Shown here one piece after another: positions 34,601-46,979 of a stretch of 64,000 nucleotides of DNA; positions within the stretch are counted from its first letter, which is position 1, and each line of letters begins with the position of its first letter. The stretch is taken from assembly GCA_051294375.1 (NCBI GenBank), contig CM119270.1, positions 21,567,532 through 21,631,531 on the forward strand, in the 5' to 3' direction. The position numbers were made by a program, and so were the translations under genes. The notes below the pieces were generated by a model, which saw only the letters and a list, made by a program, of their open reading frames with translations, did no database searches and was not told the DNA's origin. Origin of the DNA: Paraspadella gotoi. Its lineage: Eukaryota > Chaetognatha.

Positions 34601-37600
34601 CAGGTTGCAGAAAGGGTACAGATATCTGGACTTATTGACATGATAACCTGACTTTTAATATCTTGTGAAATGGGGGCAGTAAAGAAATCATAAAAATTTC
34701 CATCATTAAGTCAGTCACATGAACCTTTCATGGCTATTACGGAATATTTTTTCTTAATTAAAATGGATGATAATAATAAAATTAAATTCCTTGCTATATT
34801 TAAAAAAAATTATCAATACAAATTAATACAATGATGTTTTGCTTTGTCAAATATGTTACCAGCTATATAATTTTTTACAACTTTAATATGATAAACAGCA
34901 GTGTGTCCAGCTTTTTTAGTTTGCAGTTAAAGATAATGAAAAATGACGAATTTTTTTATCACAGACAGAAGGTAGATGTCCAGACTGTTATATTCAAGCT
35001 GAAAACATTTTTGTATTTATCATTTTTAAATTTTAAAAATATATTTTATCAAGCTACAACATAAATTTTTGCTTGTTTTTTACTTTACTGAAAATATAAG
35101 CAATTTTATGGAATAAAAAAAAATTAAATAAACAAAATGTAATTCAGTCTTTCCTTTTTCAAATTACAAAAGAAAAAGAAAAAATTTCATATGTTTTCAT
35201 TGAAATTAAAGAGCAAAAACTGTTATACTTTTAACTCTGATTTAAACAAAGCTGTGTAAAGATTATGGATTTAATTTATAAAACTCTTTTAGAAAGGTGT
35301 CCATGATTAGGGCTTTAATTGATACCACATCCCTTGCTACCTCTCTTCTTTCAAAAGTTATTTAAAATAACGTTTTTAATTACGCAGTTATCAATTTTGT
35401 TAAATAAAATTTCGGGCAAAGGGGGTATCTCACTTATTTTGTTGGTACAATACTTAATTTCAAATAAACTTGAGAAAATTTTTTTTGTCACTTAACAATA
35501 TCTTTCGATGTACCCATCATATAATAATTATTTTTTATCTTCACCCAAAAAAGCCTAATTAGAAAGTTGAATTTTTCAAATGTTGGAAAAACATTTCATC
35601 CGACCTATGCTCATTGAGATATTGGTTTTGCATAGAAATTAAAACTATCAAAAAATAAGAAAAATCAGCTCTAAGAAAATCGAAAGGCTAGAGCTTGATT
35701 TTTTGAATTGCAAAATTTTTTTCTGACTCCTTAATCCATTATCTCAGTTTCAAAATATTTTTTTTCCAAATCATTCATCATTTTTTTATTAATTTAAAGT
35801 TTTATGATGTTGTTTTTGTTTTGAAGATCTGAAAGATAGTAAAAATATGTATATTATATAAGGTTTTGAAAATACTTTAAATATTAAATAATAGCACAAG
35901 GGAGTAAGTCAGAGAAAACTTTCCATTCATAAAGAAAATTGAAAATGAATTTGTCATATTGTTATTTAGATATATATTGACTAATTACAAACAAATGATC
36001 ATTAAAATTAGGAATGATGAGTAAAAAATATTCATCTTGGTTCGGTTAACTAATTAGTTATCGTTAAAGTTTTGTTTATAATATTAATATTTTTTTTGCA
36101 TTTATAAAGCACTGGTCTAAATTTTGTAAGGCGTTCGAGCATAATATGCTTCATCTTTTTTGTACTATTTTTGATCTAGTTAGCTTTTTTGTTGCAGGGT
36201 CAAGGTATGGTCAGTAAGATATCAGTGTGCTATATCGACATTTACCAAAGTATGATCAATTAATTTGGCTCAAAACGATTTTAAAAGAGAAATCAGCACA
36301 GCGTTTTCGCCAGTTATTTTTCATTGTGTCATCCGTATTTTTTTTTCTTTGAATATTTTTTTTAATTATCTACCTCTTATTTATTAATTTCCACGTCATC
36401 GTGCATGCAAAAAATAAATAAAAGCATTTCTTTTTGTCCAATCAACAGCTTATTTGTGTCTATCTTTCCTTTTAACAATGAAAAAACTCTAACTTAAAAT
36501 CACTCTAAACACTTCCAGTATTCGATCTCCAAGTTTCACCCATCCAATCCATTTCATTCATTCATTCTTCTATCCATCTCAATTCGTCCACTCATATTCA
36601 TCTTCAGTGTTTGAATCTGCTTCTCTCCATCATTTCTATTTCGCTCGTCTGGATGAATCTCCTTGTCTTAGTCCTTTAACCCTTGTCCCTTTGTGCCTCG
36701 TCCCTTAAACCCTTGTCCCTTCTACATTCGTCATTTAAACCTTTGTCTCTTCGTACTTCGTTCCCTTTAAACCCTTGTCCCTTTCAGTGTTCGTCCTTTT
36801 AAACCTTTATCCTTCTACATTCGTCCTTTATAACCTTTGTCTTCTACTGTCGTTCTTCGTCCTTTTTCCAACCCTGTCGTCTTTCGTGTGCCTTACGTCC
36901 CTTTTAACCTGTCCCTTCATCTTACCTTTGTCTCTTATACACTGTCCCTTTAAACCTGTCCCTTTCACCTTCTCCCTTTAACCCTTTGTCCTCTACCTTT
37001 GTCCTTTAACAGTTTAAACCCCCTTGCCCTTCGTGCCATTCGCCCTTAAACCCCTTGTCCCTTCATAATTATGTCCTTTATAACCCTTGTCCTTCTAATT
37101 CGTCCATTTAAACGCCCTGTCCTTCGTGCTTGGTCCTTTTTAACCCCTTATCCTTCTATACATTGTCCTTAAACATTGTCTTCTTCTATACTTTGTCTCT
37201 TAAACCCTTGGTCCTTCGTGCCTTCGTCCTTTTAAACCCCTTGTCCCTTCATCCCTTTAAACCCTTTGTGTCTCTTCTACTTCGTCCTTTAACCCTTGAT
37301 CCCTTCATGCCTGTCCCTTTAAACCCTGTGCCTTCATACTTTTGTCCTTTAAACCCTTGTCTATTTGTACTTTGTCCCTTTAAACCCTTTTCTTCTGTTT
37401 CGTCCCTTTAAACCCTTGTCCCTTATACTTCGTCCTTTAACCCCTTGTCCTCATAACCTTCGTCCCTTTAAACTCTTTGTCTCTCGTACTTCGTTCCTTT
37501 AAACGCTCTGTCCCTCGTCCTTCTTCCCTATGTCCTTTAACCCTGAACCCTGAGACCGATTCTTACGCCTCACATCATCAGACTTTACTCACTTTGTGAC

Positions 37601-40600
37601 TCTCTTCCTGGACTTACCCGACATGTTGTTTTCCTCTTTCATGATCTGTTTAACTCACCAACTCACAGGCCTTCATTAAACATTACCATCTCAACATGCT
37701 TGCTGACAGGCCCTCCGCCATTCCATCTTACCATGCCCAGTGAGCCACCACCACCGAATAAAATCCAGCTCACCCACTCTACCCCCCTCCCTCACTTTCT
37801 GCCAGCGACCGCGACCCAGTCAATTTTTATTTTGCTTTGACCTTTGATGTCGGTCGTCGTCGTCTCACAACTAGTGAGTCTGTCTAGCGTGCGTCTCGTC
37901 TCATGTAAGTCGTCTCTTATGTCGTCGTCATCGTTGTTCGTTCTTCTGTCGTCGTACGTCGTCTGTTTTCGTTCGTATGTCGTCTTTGTCGTGCGTGTCT
38001 CTTATCGTCGTCGTCATCGTCGTCGTTCGCGTCTTCTCTTTCGCTCGATTCGTTTCGTCGGACGTCGACCGTGATTCCTTTCAATCTGTGATGACTTGAC
38101 GTCCAGTCCATTGTCTACAATGCTCAATCAGATTTCGGCGCCTCCTCTTCATGTATACAAGCAATATACTAAAGTTTTTTTCCTTTTTACAAAGAAATTT
38201 GAGTCTTTGGTCTCTTCTATGACCTTGCAACAAATTTGTCAACTTTTTTCACCTCATGCATAACATTCCAGATGTTTTCCCTTTGAGTTTCTTGCAAGCA
38301 ATTAAAACTGCTTGTTCGCCCTCTGATCATATTACGTTCGTTTCTGGTTCTCACTGATTCACAGATCAATTCGGAGCTTGTCTTGCTCTGCGTCTTTCGA
38401 TCCTTTAATTTTAACTACAAATTCTGGAAATAATGCACGAAATGAGGGCTCTGGGAAAAAATTGGGCGTTCTGGAGAGAAGTGCCTGATGATGATAAATG
38501 AATGAATGAATGAGATGAATGAAATGAGATGAATAAATGAGATGAACTAATGAAGATGATTTCAAGCAAATCTGAAAATATGAACAAAATCGGCTGAGAG
38601 AAGATGAGTCTCATGAAAAAAAACAAAGTAAATCTAAGGATTGTAGACGTTCTTCTAAGGCGGGCCCGGATTCAGCTTCAAGGTACGAGTGAGCTTACCT
38701 CTGATGGCAGTTAGTTCACACCTATGGCGAGATGAATTCACCTCTCTAGTGGCAATAGATTCACTCTAGTGGCGAGTTGAGATACTTTAGTCGGAAGGCC
38801 TTCTTCATTGATTTGTTTGAGTCACCTCTAGGTGCGCGGGTAAGCTCACCTTCTAAATGGTGGTGAGTCCGCGACGCGAAGGACCAGTTCGCGCAATTTT
38901 TTTGTTTGTCCACGGGGAGGAACACCTAACCCGAGTAAGAAAACGCGGCCAGGCGCGACGACGACGACGACGACGCGAGAGACGAACGATGACGATGTCG
39001 AACGACGACGACGATGAGAATACGACCATTATAATAAAAAGCCGAATTGATTACGCGATGATGACGAGACGTGATGATATGACGACGACGACATGACGAT
39101 TGATGACGAATGATAATGACATACGATGATGACGACGATGTAACGAGATTTTGCGATGCGTGACGACGGAAAGAAACGGCGTACGAGAAAAGCCTCTCCA
39201 GACGAGAAGAGAGAGAGAGGGAGGAAGAGAAAGAGAGGAGGAGATAGAGAGGAGAGGAGCCAGAGAAGAAACAGATAGGGATGTTCTCAAAGAAACACTC
39301 TCTCTCTCTCTCTCGTTCCAACTTTCTCTCCTGCCCATTTTTATGTTGCCTGTCTCTGATTTGTTTTCTTCGAAGGCGATTTTTAAGGATTCCGGATTCG
39401 AAATAAAATTTATGGATTTTTGACAAGATCTTGGCGGTGGGGGTGGGGAGGCAGTTGTGGGGGTAAGTGTGTGTTGAGGTGGATTCACTTGGGGTTTGTT
39501 TTTGTGTAAGGTTGGATGATGTCTTAGCGTTGGAGGAGCTGCATAACGTCGTTCTTGAAGGCGTTAGCGTATTGTGCCAGTGTGACAGATGGATCGATGT
39601 CAGAGATTTTGAATGGGCAATGTGGATCATTGTTGAGGACAAAAGGCGGTTTTCGACGATCTGTCAGAATTTGAATGTGAAAATTTTGGGATTAAACAGA
39701 ACTGAATTCCCGAATGTTCATCATCACTTTGGTATTCATTGATAATTTAATGTATAATTGGCGTAGTGAAAGTTTAACGTACAATTCTTCTATAAAGGTC
39801 ACTTGATTGCACAATACTCCTGAAATATTGTAAAAAAAATTATGTATGTTTTATTTTCGCCGTAGGCTATATATATATATTATTTTTATAAAATCTGAAA
39901 TTTCATAGTTGTGTGTGTGNNNNNNNNNNNNNNNNNNNNNNNNNAAAAAAAAAAAAAATATGTATGGAAAAGTGGAATTAACTAAACATCTCATCGGCGA
40001 AAACGAGGCTCGTGACCCAAATAAGGTCAAACGTGTTTTCTCTCGAAATGGTCGATTGACCGGGAAAAGCTGAAAATGTGTGTATGAAGAGGAGGAGGAG
40101 GAGGAGGAGGAGGAAGAGGAGGAGGAAAAAGTGAGGAGTGTGAGAGGAATGGGAATTGTGACATTGAGAAATTGTGATAGATTGTGAAGAGAGAAAGAAC
40201 GATATGAATCATCGAGATTTGTGATGGAATCTTATTGATTGTGAATGGAATTTCACATTTATCCGGCCTGGACTCGACTTGATGTAAATGTCGCAGTATC
40301 GGAAGTATCGGAATTCCCTCCCCTTTAGTGCAGTCGTACATAAAACAGCATAAAAAACTGGACTCACACAATTTTTGTATTTGATGCAGTAGTGCTTTAC
40401 TTGCATGTCACAGTAACTCAGTGTCACACCTCTCACCTTTGATGTTGTAGTGCTTGACTTGTATGTCACAGTATCACACCTCTCACCTTTGATGTTGTAG
40501 TGCTTTACTTGCATGTCACAGTATCACAGTATCACACCACTCACCTTTGATGCTGTAGTGCTTGACTTGCATGTCACAGTAACACAGTATCACACCACTC

Positions 40601-41277
40601 ACATTTGATGCTGTAGTGCTTGACTTGCATGTCACAGTAACACAGTATCACACCACTCACCTTTGATGCTGTAGTAGTTGACTTGCATGTCACAGTAACA
40701 CAGTATCACACCACTCACCTTTGATACTGTAGTGCTTGACTTGCATGTCACAGTATGACAGTATCACACCACTCACCTTTGATGCAGTCGTACTCGACTT
40801 GCATGTAGCTCCGATACCACAACCCGCAGGCGTCCCGCACTCGTTTGAGATGTTCCACACCGACGGAGCACTCGGTGAGTCCGTCGCACTGACGAGGCAC
40901 TGGGGTGTGGAAGAGGGGTGTTGGAATGGGAGGTCGAAGGGGTTCGGGGGTGTGAGTCAGTTAATATATCCGGCCTTGTGGCGCAATGGATAACGCGTCT
41001 GACTACGGATCAGAAGATTCCAGGTTCGAATCCTGGCAAGGTCGATGTTTTGCTTTTTACGAGAAAGGATCGTTTACAAGGAACGGAATTGTCTCATTAG
41101 GCGAGAGTCTGAAATGAAATTGTTATGAGCGAACGTATACTTCGTTTTATTTTAAATTAGTGACCAAAATACTAAAAAAGAAAATAAAAATTAAACATTT
41201 TGATTAATTTGATAATTTGAAGAATTGATGAATTGATTGCTAGATAAAAATGCTTTCTTTAACACAAAAATGTCTCT

Positions 41278-41328
<51 letters not shown>

Positions 41329-42866
41329 GAGTCCACCCAGGGACGGTGCACATTGTTTTTTGTTAATATCATAGTAAATATCAGAAATTGAAATTACTAA
41401 CCAAAAAGCCTAAAAATCTTTATTGAATTTGGAATCATTTAAAAGTTAAAGGAAAGGCCTCGTCTTAATACTTTTAATACTTAAAACTTAATACTTTTGT
41501 TTTTAAATATCGAAACGGATCTTTGTTTAATTTTTTTTCAAAATAAATAATAAATATTAATTACTCCCATGCGGGGAATCGAACCCCGGCCGCGGCGGTG
41601 AAAGCGCCGAATCCTGACCACTAGACCACATGGGAACAATGTAATCACCATTGTTACAATAACTTAAAAACGTTCTAAAGATTAATAAATCGTTTATTGA
41701 TACTGCAACTTTTTCTTTTCAACATTCTATTCGTCGTCCCTTGATAGCTCAGCTGGTAGAGCGGAGGACTGTAGTAGGTTATATGTAACAGTTATCCTTA
41801 GGTCGCTGGTTCGAATCCGGCTCGAGGGATTTCTTTTTTATTATAAAAAACAAAAAAAAATTGATAAAAAAGTACATAAACTAACAAAAGATAGATGTAT
41901 TTATACATATATATATAATTGATGGTATCGACTGATTCCTTTGCCTTCCTACCCCAAATGCACCTGTGGTATTCTGGACGCAATCTCCGAGCAGATGCAG
42001 GCATCCGTGGTCAGAGTGTTTGTTCCCGTTGCCGCCGTAGAAGGCGCCACGTGTCTTGATCGTGAATCCCATTGGACATTTGAGGGTCAGTTGACGGACG
42101 CCGGTAGATGCCGTGCAGACGGAGGTGGATTGGGGCTGACCCAAGGCTGTGGGGAGTGAGAGCGAGAGAAAGAGGGAACAGAAAGAGGGGGAGAGAGGGA
42201 ACAGAGAGAGGGAGGGGAAGGGGAGGGGAATGAGAGGGGAAGGGGAGGGGAATGACAGGGGAAGGGGTGAAAATATGGACAAATGTGCTCCTTTTAAATT
42301 CTTTTTTTGAATGTGATTTAAATGCACATACAATTTGTAAATTGGCTTTATCACTTTAGCGTATTTTTAGCACGTTTCCTGACATTATATAAAAGTGCTT
42401 TGGTTTTAATTTATTCTTTTAATCTAACTTACATCTGACTGATCTCTTGAGTTTATTTATTAAGTATATTTATTAAAAAAAGTGTATTTATTAACTTTAC
42501 TTAATTGATCATACATCTGACTGATCTCTTAAGTTTATTCTCGAGAAACGATTAATGTTTTACTTTCTCTTTCCTTCTCGAGTTCCTTTTTTTCGAGACG
42601 AAGTCTAAAAAGCAATCAACATTTCAGTCAAAACTCTTTTATATTCCGGGGAACCTTTTTCTCTTCCAAATAATATGGCAGTAAAAAATGGGGAGGAAAG
42701 GGAGGAAAGGAAAGGAAGGAAAGAAAAGTGAGAAAAGAAGGAAAGAAAAGAAAAGAGAATAAACGAGGGAAAGAGAAAAAGATGTAAATAAAAGGAAAGA
42801 CATAAAAATGAAAAAAAAAGAGAATGAGAAGGAAAACAAGAAAGAGAAGGAAAACAGTTGGGAAAA

Positions 42867-42917
<51 letters not shown>

Positions 42918-43022
42918 GCGGCTCCATCGAATTGACTCAGGGAGTTTATAAGGGCAATCAAGGTGGAGGAGAGACTGGTTTATGGTGAGATAAATTGAAA
43001 GGAAAGGATGGGGAGAAAGAGA

Positions 43023-43078
<56 letters not shown>

Positions 43079-43327
43079 CCAAAGTAGTAATCGTAAATGG
43101 GTCTCAAACATGATGAAGAGCTTAAAAACGGAGGTGGGAATTCTAACGTTATTGAAGTAAAGAGAGAGGGAGTGATATTTCAATGCAACTTCCGACTCTC
43201 TCTCTCTTTCTCTTTTTCTATCTTTTTCTCTATTTCTTTCTCTGTCTCTCTCAATCTCTATCTCTCTCTCTCTCTCCTACCTCCCCTCTCCATTTCTCCC
43301 CCGATATCTTTCTCTCTCTCTCTTCCC

Positions 43328-43420
<93 letters not shown>

Positions 43421-43502
43421 CACCTTTCGTCTTTTGTCGAAAAGCGACTACGACATAAAGAGACCGAAAAAGTTGCGGTCGGAGAATCGACGCCAGACGC
43501 AT
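27998..43502 (-). CDS. Tandem SUEL-type lectin domain protein (partial gene)
   Basis: Four phase-matched exons encode two galactose/rhamnose-binding SUEL-type lectin domains, found in secreted lectins, EVA-1 and latrophilin-type adhesion proteins. Domain 1 (41964-42146 plus 40777-40899) has LTLKCPMGFTIKTRGAFYGG, then CVQNTT and CDGLTECSV, ending YMQVEYDC. Domain 2 (28217-28365 plus 27998-28145) has GCSSVLQSKTVILECEPR, AYYGW, CNGQRHCPV and YLQIHYSC. The Cys pattern fits the family; the YGR sugar-contact Arg is replaced (YGG, YGW) and no DPC..KYL motif is intact, so classical rhamnose binding is doubtful. Junction phases: g+tg, g+aa, and phase 0. One intron is 12.4 kb and holds the long inverted repeat; another holds four tRNA genes. 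The first exon is only a candidate (43424-43502) and the 3-prime end is not found. Confidence 0.85.
28217..28365 (-). CDS. SUEL domain 2, first exon
   Basis: The acceptor ctcttccag is followed by aa, which completes a Glu codon with the g from 40777. It reads PHRIAYGCSSVLQSKTVILE, then CEPRFQIFVFSAYYGWSAA and KHCFFHKD before gtgagt. AYYGW replaces the family's YGR. Confidence 0.88.
28626..28985 (+). mobile_element. SINE-like element copy with an insertion
   Basis: Head gtagataaagcgctcagtgg, middle cctgggcttggaacc, then cgatacctgatggtcatgag and ctgatggcttt. The tail caatgagccacaaga resumes only at 28968, so about 120 bp are inserted inside the copy. Confidence 0.75.
29060..29450 (+). repeat. 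CT-rich tracts
   Basis: Several (CT)n runs at 29067-29153, 29250-29270 and 29360-29440. Confidence 0.85.
29451..30429. other. AT-rich spacer
   Basis: No gene. A GGTCGGTCGGTC-family fragment lies at 29810-29870. Confidence 0.5.
31745..32010 (+). repeat. 24-bp minisatellite, about ten copies
   Basis: Unit close to caccatctagaaggtgagctcac. In one + frame it encodes a HLEGELTR-type octapeptide repeated about ten times before a stop. Flanked by repeats, so coding is unproven. Confidence 0.85.
33177..33820 (+). repeat. 33-bp minisatellite, about 20 copies
   Basis: Unit made of gggacgaaggtatgaag followed by ggacaaggggtttaaa. A multiple of three, so the minus strand is open as an FVPLNPLSLHT-type 11-residue repeat. 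No start, splice site or unique flanking protein sequence supports a gene. Confidence 0.95.
34221..36329. other. AT-rich spacer between inverted-repeat arms
   Basis: About 2.1 kb, very AT-rich, no gene. The two halves are not visibly self-complementary, so the structure is not a simple perfect fold-back. Confidence 0.6.
36330..39919 (-). repeat. Right arm of the long inverted repeat
   Basis: Reverse complement of 30430-34220. Its copy of the 33-bp array (36670-37540) is ragged, with many one-base losses and gains where the left array is regular. Its copy of the 24-bp array is at 38660-38870. It ends at a 25-N gap. Confidence 0.9.
39524..39660 (-). CDS. Candidate terminal exon in the right arm, unrecognised
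   Basis: An acceptor (ttctgacag) is followed by at plus 45 codons with a stop: RRKPPFVLNNDPHCPFKISD, then PSVTLAQYANAFKNDVMQLL. The frame looks protein-like and its entry phase fits the exit of SUEL exon 40777-40899, so it could be an alternative last exon or a nested gene. The equivalent left-arm stretch (about 30737-30890) is broken by indels. Confidence 0.35.
40374..40776 (-). repeat. Minisatellite derived from the end of SUEL exon 40777-40899
   Basis: About seven units of 50-60 bp. Each unit on the minus strand repeats atgcaagtcaagcactacag and catcaaag followed by gtgagtggtgtg. The true exon end is atgcaagtcgagtacgactg, catcaaag, gtgagtgg. Nearly every unit therefore carries a copy of the last coding codons plus an intact GT donor. 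A more decayed copy may lie at 40305-40335. Confidence 0.9.
40777..40899 (-). CDS. SUEL domain 1, second exon
   Basis: The acceptor cacaccccag joins in phase to give NTTVPRQCDGLTECSVGVE, then HLKRVRDACGLWYRSYMQVE and YDCIK, leaving in phase 1 at gtgagt. The donor is the first of a series of near-identical donors in the adjoining minisatellite. Confidence 0.9.
40972..41044 (+). tRNA. tRNA-Arg (anticodon ACG)
   Basis: Acceptor stem ggccttg/caaggtc (one G-U), box A ggcgcaatggat, anticodon loop ctacgga, box B ggttcgaatcc. 73 nt, no intron. It lies in the SUEL intron on the opposite strand. Confidence 0.95.
41272..41345 (+). tRNA. tRNA-Asn (anticodon GTT)
   Basis: Acceptor stem gtctctg/cagggac, D arm gcgcaatcggttagcgc, anticodon loop ctgttaa, T arm ggtggttcgagtccacc. 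74 nt, intronless. Confidence 0.97.
41564..41635 (-). tRNA. tRNA-Glu (anticodon TTC)
   Basis: On the minus strand: acceptor tcccatg/catggga, tggtctagtggtcaggat box A, loop ctttcac, box B ggttcgattcc. 72 nt. The only one of the four on the same strand as the host gene. Confidence 0.97.
41738..41829 (+). tRNA. tRNA-Tyr (anticodon GTA) with 19-nt intron
   Basis: Acceptor cccttga/tcgaggg, box A tagctcagctggtagag, anticodon GTA followed by one base and then an intron of 19 nt (41775-41793), box B ggttcgaatcc. Introns just after position 37 are normal for eukaryotic tRNA-Tyr. Confidence 0.96.
41964..42146 (-). CDS. SUEL domain 1, first exon
   Basis: The acceptor ctccccacag is followed by cc and 60 codons: GQPQSTSVCTASTGVRQLTL, then KCPMGFTIKTRGAFYGG, NGNKHSDHGCLHLLGDCVQN, TT, leaving in phase 1. 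Contains one N-glycosylation sequon (NTT). The donor gtgcat is weak. Confidence 0.88.
42147..43423. repeat. Purine/pyrimidine tracts
   Basis: GA-rich 42160-42265 and 42690-42860, (CT)n 42868-42917, (GA)n 43017-43076, (CT)n 43331-43418. No gene. Confidence 0.85.
43424..43502 (-). CDS. Candidate first coding exon of the SUEL gene
   Basis: ATG at 43502 opens MRLASILRPQLFRSLYVVVA and FRQKTK, with a basic start and a short hydrophobic stretch, then a gtggcg donor in phase 1. The phase fits the exon at 42146. The hydrophobic core is short for a signal peptide and the donor is poor; another frame here is also open. Confidence 0.3.
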
Positions 43503-44850
<1,348 letters not shown>

Positions 44851-45304
44851 TTGCCAAAAAATCCTCATCCTTTTTCTCATCTTATCTTCTCTTCATAAGT
44901 TTTACTGTTCAAATACTAGTAATTAATATAGTGTTTTTAAAATGTTATACAGATATTTTCACATATTTCCTGCGATGATAGTAATTTCTTAACTTAGTTG
45001 TTTAAAAAAGTCAGTTCTTGTCTTCACAATGCAATAAATATTAATATATGGTTTGACAGTTGTTATATTACTCACTATTAAGAAGCCTCTTTAGAGTTTA
45101 AATGTTACATTAATTATATTACATTCGATTAAAAAGGGAATTAACTTATAAAAGTTTGTCTCTTTGATCCCCGGTCCTGGACGAAGACATGACCATGTTA
45201 AGCTCGAGGCGTCGCTACGTCATGAAGCCTATTAATTGGTTTATGAGTTCAGAAAAAAAGAATTGGTTCCTTTCTATTTGAGATGCGAATCCATGAATAA
45301 ATGA

Positions 45305-45568
45305 AGCGAAAGGGAAAAAGAAAAAAAAAAAGAAAAGAAAAGAAAAAAAAGAAAGAAGAAAATAAATAAAAAGAAATAAAAAGGAAAAAGAAAAGAAAGA
45401 AGTAAAGAAAAAAGAAAAGAAATAAAAAGGAAAAGAAAGAAGAAAAGAAAAGGAGAAGATTAAAAATGAAAAGGACGATACGAAAAAAGCGAAGAGGATA
45501 AATTAAATCCAATCTGGAACAAGCACCTGCTCAATCGATTCAATTTATTGGCAATAAATCTAAACAGC

Positions 45569-45625
<57 letters not shown>
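45305..45625 (+). repeat. A/G-rich tract and (GA)n
   Basis: aaaag/aagaa variants at 45305-45470 and a perfect (GA)n at 45571-45625. Confidence 0.9.
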
Positions 45626-45628
<3 letters not shown>

Positions 45629-45873
45629 TAAATATCAACTGCCTTTCATCATTTTCAATGACGACCAATTTTATCCAATATTTTTCTCCAATCAATATTT
45701 TTTTGGTTAGAAATTTTTATTCCTCATATTTTTTTTTGGTTAGATTTTCTGACATCAAGTTTCCTTTGCCAGTTTGCAATTATTTTAATGCAATGAAACT
45801 CTTATTAATAAGCAGCTCTACGATAACTACGACACTACGAACGATTACTATGTTTGAAGGTAAAGTCACTTTC

Positions 45874-45886
45874 GTTGCTAGGCAAC
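45874..45886 (+). promoter_or_regulatory. RFX-type X-box
   Basis: gttgctaggcaac matches the X-box consensus bound by RFX factors (two half sites, gttgc and gcaac, in inverted order). X-boxes typically lie upstream of ciliary genes. No gene start is recognised close by; a single 13-bp match can occur by chance only rarely, but function is inferred. Confidence 0.45.
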
Positions 45887-46079
45887 GACCCCAAAATCCC
45901 CCGCCTTCATTTTCCACAATTCATCTTCCTTCATTCGTTTTCAACTTTCAGTTTTCCAATTGTCAATTTTCATCATTAATTTCAGGCCACATTTTTTTCA
46001 TCAGCGAGGAAATTAGAGGCAAAAAAATTAAAAATGGATTTTTTGTTGGCGCCAGACGAGAACGTCGTTGCTATGTGGA

Positions 46080-46500
46080 AAAGGAGGGAAGAGGCCGGGG
46101 GAAGAGGCCACGGAGAGAGGCCAGATGGCAACGTCGAAGTAACGTGGAAAGGGGGACGGAAGCCTGGGGAAGAGGCCACGGAAAGAGGCCTTTAAAAAAA
46201 TAGGCCTTAAAAAGAAAAGCCATGAAAAAGGGCCAAATAACGCAAAAAGAAGGAAGAGGCCACAGAAAAAGGGTACAGCAAAAAGGTCTTCAAGAAAGAA
46301 AGGCCAATGGAAGGAGGCCAGATAGACACACAAAAATAGGAAAGAGGCCATGACAAAAGAATACAGGAAAAAAGGCCAAAGAAAGGGGCCAACTAAAAAG
46401 AAAAAAATTTGGAAAGAAGCCAGGGAGGAAGAGTCTCTGAAAAAAGGGAGGCCATAGGAAGAGGCCAGGAAAAAGTGGGGCCAGGAAGCGAGCGGAAGGA
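46080..46500 (+). repeat. Degenerate aaaggcca repeat
   Basis: Repeated aagaggccacggaaagagg-like pieces with variable spacing. Confidence 0.65.
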
Positions 46501-46669
46501 AAATGAATCAAAAAGATGAAAAATGAAAAAGAACGACGACACAATAGACAACAACAACAAAAACGACAACAACAACAAACAGAAGTCATCCATGAAATAA
46601 AAAATCACAAAAAAAATGAAATCCTGTTTAGATGGAGTTGTGACGGTGAGTTTTGTTCGAGAATAAAAC

Positions 46670-46784
<115 letters not shown>

Positions 46785-46979
46785 CTTTTTTCGATACGGA
46801 GAGGGTACAAAGGTGGGTTCAATCAAAACCAAAAAAAAAATAAATAAAAAAAATAAAAAGAAATAAGTTCGACTGAGACGCAGATGTTTTTTCTGTTTCG
46901 TTTTTCTGTTTTTTGTTTTTTTTTGTTTTCTACTTTTTGACTTGAGTTTATTGGAAATTGAAAATTCGAAGGTGAAGTA

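Noticed and set aside
46028-46608. Overlapping hydrophobic minus frames (FFLWPLFLAF type)
   Set aside because: Derived from the degenerate aaaggcca repeat; repeated composition, no start context.
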